Part shown: positions 4,817-9,198 of the stretch, in pieces
How positions within the stretch are numbered: position 1 is the first letter of the stretch
Layout of the letters: each line of letters begins with the position of its first letter
Assembly (NCBI GenBank): GCA_027490875.1
Contig: JAIXXE010000090.1
Span: 1-9,198, forward strand
Direction of reading: 5' to 3'
Length of the DNA: 9,198 bases
Origin: Alphaproteobacteria bacterium
GTDB taxonomy: Bacteria; Pseudomonadota; Alphaproteobacteria; UBA2136; UBA6156
Translations under genes and position numbers: made by a program
Notes under the pieces: generated by a model
What the model was told of the DNA's origin: nothing
The model's database searches: none
Seen by the model: only the letters and a program-made list of their open reading frames with translations

Positions 4817-7639
4817 TTAGCCATTAACGACATCCTCACAGCGCGTGCACAGGCCACTGGCTTCAAGCGTGTTGTAGTAGCGCCAGCAGCGGGGACATTT
4901 GTGGCCAGAGTGCTTGGTCACTTTCAATTCAGTTCCTGCGGTTGCGGCCGACACATTGCAAACCAAGCGAATCAGCTCGGTTGAAAAGAACCCCTCAAGT
5001 TCTTTTGGGTATGTGAGCGACACTTCGGTATTAGCCCCTACGGCCCCAGTTGCGCGCAATTCTTCAATCTTGATATTGGCGGCATTGCGTAGGCCAAGCA
5101 AATCTTCAAACCCTGAAGGTTCTGCTACGTTGGGCCCTTTCGCATACTCCTCCAAATGCACACACGCACCTTCGCCATAGCGGCTGCGCCAGGCTTCGTC
5201 GGTGGTAAAGGGGATGATGGGGGCCAAGTGCGTGGCTAGCCCTCGGAAGATTTGCTCCAGCGCATACACGCAGGCCATGCGGGCGGGGCTGTCGGCGCGG
5301 TCGCAGTACAGGGTATCTTTCCGCACATCAAAGTACAGGTTGCTTAACTCGGTGTTGATAAAGGTTTGCAACGTGCGCACGCCTTGGTGGAAGGCGAAGG
5401 CATCGTAATGGGCGCGGGCTTCGGCCAATACGGTGCCTAGGCGGTGCAGAATGTAGCGCTCCAGTTCGGGCAGAGCGCTTTCGGCAACGGTCGTAATCTC
5501 GCCACCCCCTTCCGGTAGGTTGCCTAACACCCAGCGCAGCGCATTGCGGATAGCGCGGTATTGGTCGGCGGCGGCCTCCATGTGGGCGGGGCTGTAGCGT
5601 ACTTCCTCGGCGTAGTCGCTGCTGCCAACCCAGAGGCGAATGATATCCATGCCGTACTTATCCAGCAACTCGCCCGGCGTCACGCCATTGCCCAAGCTTT
5701 TGCTGAACTTGCGGCCTTGGCCATCCACCACAAAGCCGTGGGTCACTACGCTCTCATACGGGGCATCGCCGGTAAGGGCCACGCTGGTGAGCAGGCTGCT
5801 ATGGAACCAGCCGCGATGTTGATCGGAGCCTTCTTCATACACATCAGCCACCCGCTTGCCATCGGTACGGTGGAAGCGCTGCCCCGCCGCACTGTCGGCC
5901 TTCACCACATGGTGCCAGGTGGTGCCGCTGTCGAACCAGACGTCTAGAATATCGCGTACATAGGTAAAGTCGTTGGGCGTTTTGCCGTGGGCTTGTAGCC
6001 AGCCTTGCGGGAAGAGTTCGGCTTCCTTGCCACTGAGGCGGGTATCCCATGCGTCGATGCCCTTACGCGCCACCAGGGCTTCCAAGTGCGCCCACACGGC
6101 TGGGTCGGTCAGCGGTTCGCCCGTGGCCTTATCCACCATAATGGTGATGGGCACGCCCCACGCGCGCTGGCGGGAAATACACCAGTCGGGCCGTCCGGCA
6201 ATCATCGCACCAATGCGGTTTTCGCCGTTTTCAGGCTGCCAGTGCACGCCACGGTTGCCGCTGCGGGCGTGAATTAAATCGAGCGCGCTGCTTCGGATGC
6301 TCTTGCCGGTTTCGGGCACGGTGGCTTCGTCAAGATCGATGAACCACTGGTGCGTGGTGCGAAAAATCACGGGTGCCTTGCTGCGCCAGCTAAGGGGGTA
6401 TTTGTGGGTGTAGCTGCTGCTGTGCAGCAGGCTGCCATTTCGCTCCAACGTGGCGCAGATATCCCTAATCACCTGCTTATCCAGCACGCTGCGGCCCGCC
6501 AGCGTTAAGCCTGCGGGCAGGCCTTCCTCTACATACGCTTCATAGCGGCCGCTTCCGTTCACCGGGCAGGCCAGTTCCAGCCCGTGCGCTTGGCCCAGCG
6601 CAAAGTCTTCCGCCCCGTGCGCTGGGGCGATATGGACAAGGCCCGTGCCGCTGTCGGTCGTGACGTGGTCGCCATGGTACACTGTGCCCGTGCGGTCGGC
6701 GTAGAGCGGGTGGTGGTAGGTGAGGCCGACCAATTGGCTCCCAATAAACTTTGGAAAATCTAACCTCAGCAGTGGTTCTTCAACAAAACAGGTGCTGTAA
6801 AACTTTTCTGCCAAGTGATTTGCAACATAAAATTTACGCTCTTTAACGGTAATGAGGGCATACTCTTCATCCGCTTTCGCTGCTACAGCCCGGTTGGCGG
6901 GAAGCGTCCACGGCGTCGTGGTCCAAATCACCAAATACTCATTGGGTCTATCCACCAGTTCCAGCGCCACATAAACCGCCGTAGATTTATAATCTTCCTG
7001 ATACTCAATCTCGGCTTCGGCCAGCGCGGTTTCTTCCACCGGCGCCCACAGCGTACTGCGCAGCTTGTTATACACCATGCCACGCTGCACCAATTGGCCC
7101 AGGCAATGCACAATGCCGGCCTCGTTGGCCCTATCCATCGTGCGGTAGGGGCGAGCCCAGTCGGCCAGCACGCCCATGCGCTGCCATTCGGCTTGTTGTA
7201 CCTCCATCCACTGGCGGGCGTAGGCGCGGCAGCGGTCGCGCAGTTCGGTCACGCTTAAATCGCGCTTGGTCTTGCCCGCGGCAATCAGCTCTTGCTCAAT
7301 CTTCCACTCAATCGGCAGGCCGTGGCAATCCCAACCCGGCACGTAAGGGCTGGCAAAGCCGCTTAAAAACTTGTGGCGTACAATGGTATCCTTCAGCCCA
7401 TAGGCCAGCGTGTGCCCCAAGTGAAAGTTACCGTTGGCGTAAGGTGGGCCCAAGTGCACAATGTAGGTAGGGGCGTCCGCGGCGCGGCGCTTGGCCAAGA
7501 GCGTCTCGTACACCTGTTCCGTCAACCAGCGCTGCACCCAGCCGGGCTCTCGGCTCGGCAGATTGGCCCGCATCGGGAAGCCGGTGCGGGGGAGCTTTAA
7601 CGATTTGCTGTAATCTACCTGTTGTGGTGAGGTCGTCAT
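4817..7639 (-). CDS. ileS: Isoleucyl-tRNA synthetase
   Basis: A 940-residue class I aminoacyl-tRNA synthetase that charges tRNA-Ile with isoleucine in the cytosol and edits misactivated valine. Visible hallmarks, numbered from ATG 7639: the HIGH motif as HLGH (73-76) in GPPYANGNFHLGHT; GWDCHGLPIEW (102-112); editing-domain TTTPWTLPANR (240-250) and the conserved segment GTGLVHIAPAHGAEDF (331-346); WFDSG (568-572); GSDQHRGWF (604-612); the KMSKS motif as KFSKS (644-648); and a C-terminal zinc site with Cys at 915, 918, 931 and 934 (CPRC...CTRC). Length is normal and the frame is intact. A TTG at 7648 could add three residues; ATG 7639, with GAGAG 10 nt upstream, is preferred. Two stretches (about 6735-6870 and 4940-5160) are lower in GC than the rest of the gene. 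A candidate promoter lies just upstream. Confidence 0.98.
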   Translation of the reverse strand: MTTSPQQVDYSKSLKLPRTGFPMRANLPSREPGWVQRWLTEQVYETLLAKRRAADAPTYIVHLGPPYANGNFHLGHTLAYGLKDTIVRHKFLSGFASPYVPGWDCHGLPIEWKIEQELIAAGKTKRDLSVTELRDRCRAYARQWMEVQQAEWQRMGVLADWARPYRTMDRANEAGIVHCLGQLVQRGMVYNKLRSTLWAPVEETALAEAEIEYQEDYKSTAVYVALELVDRPNEYLVIWTTTPWTLPANRAVAAKADEEYALITVKERKFYVANHLAEKFYSTCFVEEPLLRLDFPKFIGSQLVGLTYHHPLYADRTGTVYHGDHVTTDSGTGLVHIAPAHGAEDFALGQAHGLELACPVNGSGRYEAYVEEGLPAGLTLAGRSVLDKQVIRDICATLERNGSLLHSSSYTHKYPLSWRSKAPVIFRTTHQWFIDLDEATVPETGKSIRSSALDLIHARSGNRGVHWQPENGENRIGAMIAGRPDWCISRQRAWGVPITIMVDKATGEPLTDPAVWAHLEALVARKGIDAWDTRLSGKEAELFPQGWLQAHGKTPNDFTYVRDILDVWFDSGTTWHHVVKADSAAGQRFHRTDGKRVADVYEEGSDQHRGWFHSSLLTSVALTGDAPYESVVTHGFVVDGQGRKFSKSLGNGVTPGELLDKYGMDIIRLWVGSSDYAEEVRYSPAHMEAAADQYRAIRNALRWVLGNLPEGGGEITTVAESALPELERYILHRLGTVLAEARAHYDAFAFHQGVRTLQTFINTELSNLYFDVRKDTLYCDRADSPARMACVYALEQIFRGLATHLAPIIPFTTDEAWRSRYGEGACVHLEEYAKGPNVAEPSGFEDLLGLRNAANIKIEELRATGAVGANTEVSLTYPKELEGFFSTELIRLVCNVSAATAGTELKVTKHSGHKCPRCWRYYNTLEASGLCTRCEDVVNG

Positions 7640-7673
7640 GCGGCACAAACTCTCGTATTTCCTGATCTTAAGA

Positions 7674-7702
7674 GTGTTACCCTAGCCGATTTTTGGTGGC
7701 AA
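7674..7702 (-). promoter_or_regulatory. Candidate sigma70-type promoter of ileS
   Basis: On the minus strand TTGCCA (7702-7697, 5 of 6 to TTGACA) is followed after 17 nt by TAACAC (7679-7674, 3 of 6 to TATAAT). A transcript would start near 7667 and leave a leader of about 28 nt before ATG 7639. The position is sensible, because ileS follows an unrelated gene, but the -10 match is weak. An alternative -10 (TAAGAT, 7670-7665) has no matching -35. Confidence 0.35.
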
Positions 7703-7714
7703 GGCCAGCCAAAA
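7691..7714. other. Small hairpin in the spacer upstream of ileS
   Basis: TTTTGG+TGG (7691-7699) pairs with CCA+CCAAAA (7705-7714) around the loop CAAGG, with one bulged G at 7708, giving nine base pairs. It overlaps the candidate -35 box of ileS. It could be a binding site or a by-product of composition; there is no U-run after it on the minus strand, so it is not a terminator on its own. Confidence 0.4.
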
Positions 7715-7720
7715 GCCATT

Positions 7721-7768
7721 CTTGGCGGCCGCTGTTCTTGCATTGCAGCAGCCAGCGCGGCCACCAAG
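7721..7768 (-). terminator. Possible terminator hairpin after traC-like gene
   Basis: Starting 11 nt after the stop codon of the TraC-like gene, CTTGGTGGCCGC (7768-7757 on the minus strand) pairs with GCGGCCGCCAAG (7732-7721), twelve pairs including one G-U, around a 24-nt loop. The downstream sequence AATGGCTTTT has only a short delayed T run, so this is a weak or factor-assisted stop at best. It would separate the ATPase gene from ileS. Confidence 0.35.
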
Positions 7769-7778
7769 GGCGGGCCTT

Positions 7779-9198
7779 TTAGCCTTTGGGCCGTGTGGCA
7801 GCGGCGGCACGGGCGGCGCGCACGCCGTGGGGGTAACGCTCGGCAAAGGCCAGCGTGGCCTTCCACCAATCGCCGTTAAACTGCTCGCGCAGCCGCCGGA
7901 TTTCGGCATTGTCGTCGGGCGTGGTGGTGGCCAGCGCGTAGGTCAGTTTGTCGGTCAGCAGGCGGCACACCACTTCTCCGTGGGGGCTCATCAGGTAAAA
8001 TTCGCTATAAAAGCCGGGCTTGGTGTCAAGGCTGGCAATGTTTCCTTGGTGCCGTTCGGCGCGCAGGCCCAAGCTTTCCATCAGCATCGGGATCATTTCG
8101 CGCTTGGGCTTCAAAATCATCCGTTTGGTGATGTTCCCGATAATGGCCTGCCCCACTTCGGTGGAAAGGTCTTCCTCGTTTTGGCTGGCAATGCCGCACA
8201 TGCAGTTGAGGCTGCGGTAGGTACGGAAGGCGCGCTTGAGCTGGTTGGCTACAGCGGCCCCGCCCTTGGCGGAAATCATGCTGACCATTTCATCCACCAA
8301 CAGGTGTTTTTTCTCGCCTCGGTCGCCAAGGTACATCACGTTGTCAATCATCGTAAAAATGGCGTTGATGATGACGTCGGAAATCTTTTCGTTCAGCACG
8401 TTTTGCAGGTTGAACACCACCAGCTTGTCCTTTTCGGTAAAGCTGGGGAAATTATCGAACAGCTTGCCGTAAATGCCCGCCTCGCAATAGCTGCCGATTT
8501 CCCGCGCCATGGCCATCCCAGCTTGGCGGGATGGTTCGTCGGTGTAGGGGAACTTGAAGAACGCCTGTTGAATCCAGGTTGGGCGCAGCACGTCGTCGCT
8601 GGGTACAATATCGTAGGCGTACTGCACCACCTGTTCAATCAGGCGCTGCTCCACGCGGTCGATTTTATAATCGCCCTTGGCAATCATGAGTTCCACCGTC
8701 GTTGTCCACTGCTGCAGGCGGTGCTTGTTTAGTTCACCCGCAAAGGGGTTGATGCAGACATCCTGGCGGTCGAGGTCGATGATAATCAGCTTACCCAGCG
8801 TTTCACCAAAGCGGTCGTAGTCGTCTTTGATGGTCATCAGGTATTGCTTTTCAATCCCGGCACTGAAGAGCTGCAGGGTTAAGTCGGCAACGGCAAAACT
8901 CTTCCCCGAACCCGAGGTACCGGTGATGGCGTAGTGCCAGTTCATGAAGTCGGTACTGGTGTGGTCAAAAAAGGTAATTTCGCCGTCACGGTTCACGTAA
9001 ATAGCTTGCGGCTTATGCTTTTCGTGGCGCGTGTAGGCACGGCCATGGCCGCCCCAGTTCCCGTGAATGGGCAGCAGGTCGCACACATCATCGCTTATCA
9101 CGCGGCGGGTGCGCGCAAAGGGGGTGCTAAACTTGTTACGCCACGCCAACGGCCAGCTGTAGGCCATGGCGTGCAGGGCCATCGATTTTTCAATATCA
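7779..9198 (-). CDS. TraC/VirB4-family type IV secretion ATPase, 5' end outside window
   Basis: The frame is open through the window edge (…DIEKS before Met at 9182), so about 472 C-terminal residues are visible and the N-terminal domain is missing; whole family members run about 800 residues. Numbered from that Met, the Walker A motif GTSGSGKS is at 88-95 and Walker B HLLVDEM at 293-299. Beyond these come an R-rich helix (QLKRAFRTYRSLN), a conserved Gln segment (CGIASQNEEDL) and a C-terminal LTYALATTTPDD…IRRL pattern, as in F-type TraC. These proteins are cytoplasmic membrane-associated hexameric ATPases that energise pilus assembly and DNA or protein transfer. The protein ends in a basic, Ala-rich tail (RAARAAAATRPKG). 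Its neighbour in this window is housekeeping DNA, so other transfer genes, if any, must lie beyond 9198. Confidence 0.88.
   Translation of the reverse strand, partial: DIEKSMALHAMAYSWPLAWRNKFSTPFARTRRVISDDVCDLLPIHGNWGGHGRAYTRHEKHKPQAIYVNRDGEITFFDHTSTDFMNWHYAITGTSGSGKSFAVADLTLQLFSAGIEKQYLMTIKDDYDRFGETLGKLIIIDLDRQDVCINPFAGELNKHRLQQWTTTVELMIAKGDYKIDRVEQRLIEQVVQYAYDIVPSDDVLRPTWIQQAFFKFPYTDEPSRQAGMAMAREIGSYCEAGIYGKLFDNFPSFTEKDKLVVFNLQNVLNEKISDVIINAIFTMIDNVMYLGDRGEKKHLLVDEMVSMISAKGGAAVANQLKRAFRTYRSLNCMCGIASQNEEDLSTEVGQAIIGNITKRMILKPKREMIPMLMESLGLRAERHQGNIASLDTKPGFYSEFYLMSPHGEVVCRLLTDKLTYALATTTPDDNAEIRRLREQFNGDWWKATLAFAERYPHGVRAARAAAATRPKG

Noticed and set aside
8513..8534. Inverted repeat CCATCCC/GGGATGG inside the TraC-like gene
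   Set aside because: A 7-bp stem within coding DNA, no repeat elsewhere in the window, and fully explained by the protein sequence; chance is enough.
7722..8732. 336-codon open frame on the plus strand
   Set aside because: It lies wholly opposite the TraC-like gene and its 3' spacer, whose Walker motifs are plain. The plus-strand translation is low in recognisable motifs and looks like an antisense shadow of GC-rich coding DNA.

Overview
The window is a stretch of bacterial chromosome in which every supported gene lies on the minus strand, so transcription runs from high to low coordinates. The best guess for the organism is an alphaproteobacterium. The order ileS ... lspA, DUF3035-type lipoprotein, M16 peptidase is typical of that class, the IleRS and LspA sequences read as proteobacterial, and most of the DNA is moderately GC-rich (about 60% in the lines counted by hand). 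Genus cannot be told from this sequence.

In transcription order: (1) 9198-7779, the C-terminal part of a TraC/VirB4-type conjugation or type IV secretion ATPase, running in from outside the window; (2) 7778-7640, a non-coding spacer with a hairpin that may end the traC transcript and a candidate sigma70-type promoter for the next gene; (3) 7639-4817, complete ileS (isoleucyl-tRNA synthetase); (4) 4805-4734, a 72-nt REPIN-like palindrome that can fold either as one long imperfect hairpin or as a fully paired four-stem cloverleaf; (5) 4697-3972, an unrecognised acidic 241-residue protein; (6) 3979-3491, a Nudix hydrolase gene of clearly lower GC; (7) 3498-3007, lspA (lipoprotein signal peptidase); (8) 2996-2598, a small DUF3035-like lipoprotein; (9) 2586-1189, a secreted M16 zinc peptidase; (10) 1149-271 and 255-1, two tandem, diverged drug/metabolite-transporter (EamA-like) paralogs, the second cut by the window edge.

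From the unknown gene to the second transporter the spacing is tight: two 8-nt overlaps, then gaps of 8, 11, 39 and 15 nt. This suggests one transcription unit with translational coupling, probably continuing from ileS through the repeat. The classic ileS-lspA link is interrupted by the repeat, the unknown gene and the Nudix gene. The lspA-lipoprotein-M16 part makes sense as an envelope maturation module: LspA would cleave lipoproteins such as its neighbour, and the M16 enzyme would act outside the cytoplasm.

No complete new system is evident. The points most worth a second look are the covarying palindrome, the unknown gene/Nudix insertion with its shifted base composition, the TraC gene abutting a housekeeping cluster, and low-GC patches inside ileS. 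There are no tRNA or rRNA genes, CRISPR arrays or insertion sequences that I can see, and no gene-free stretch longer than 300 bases.
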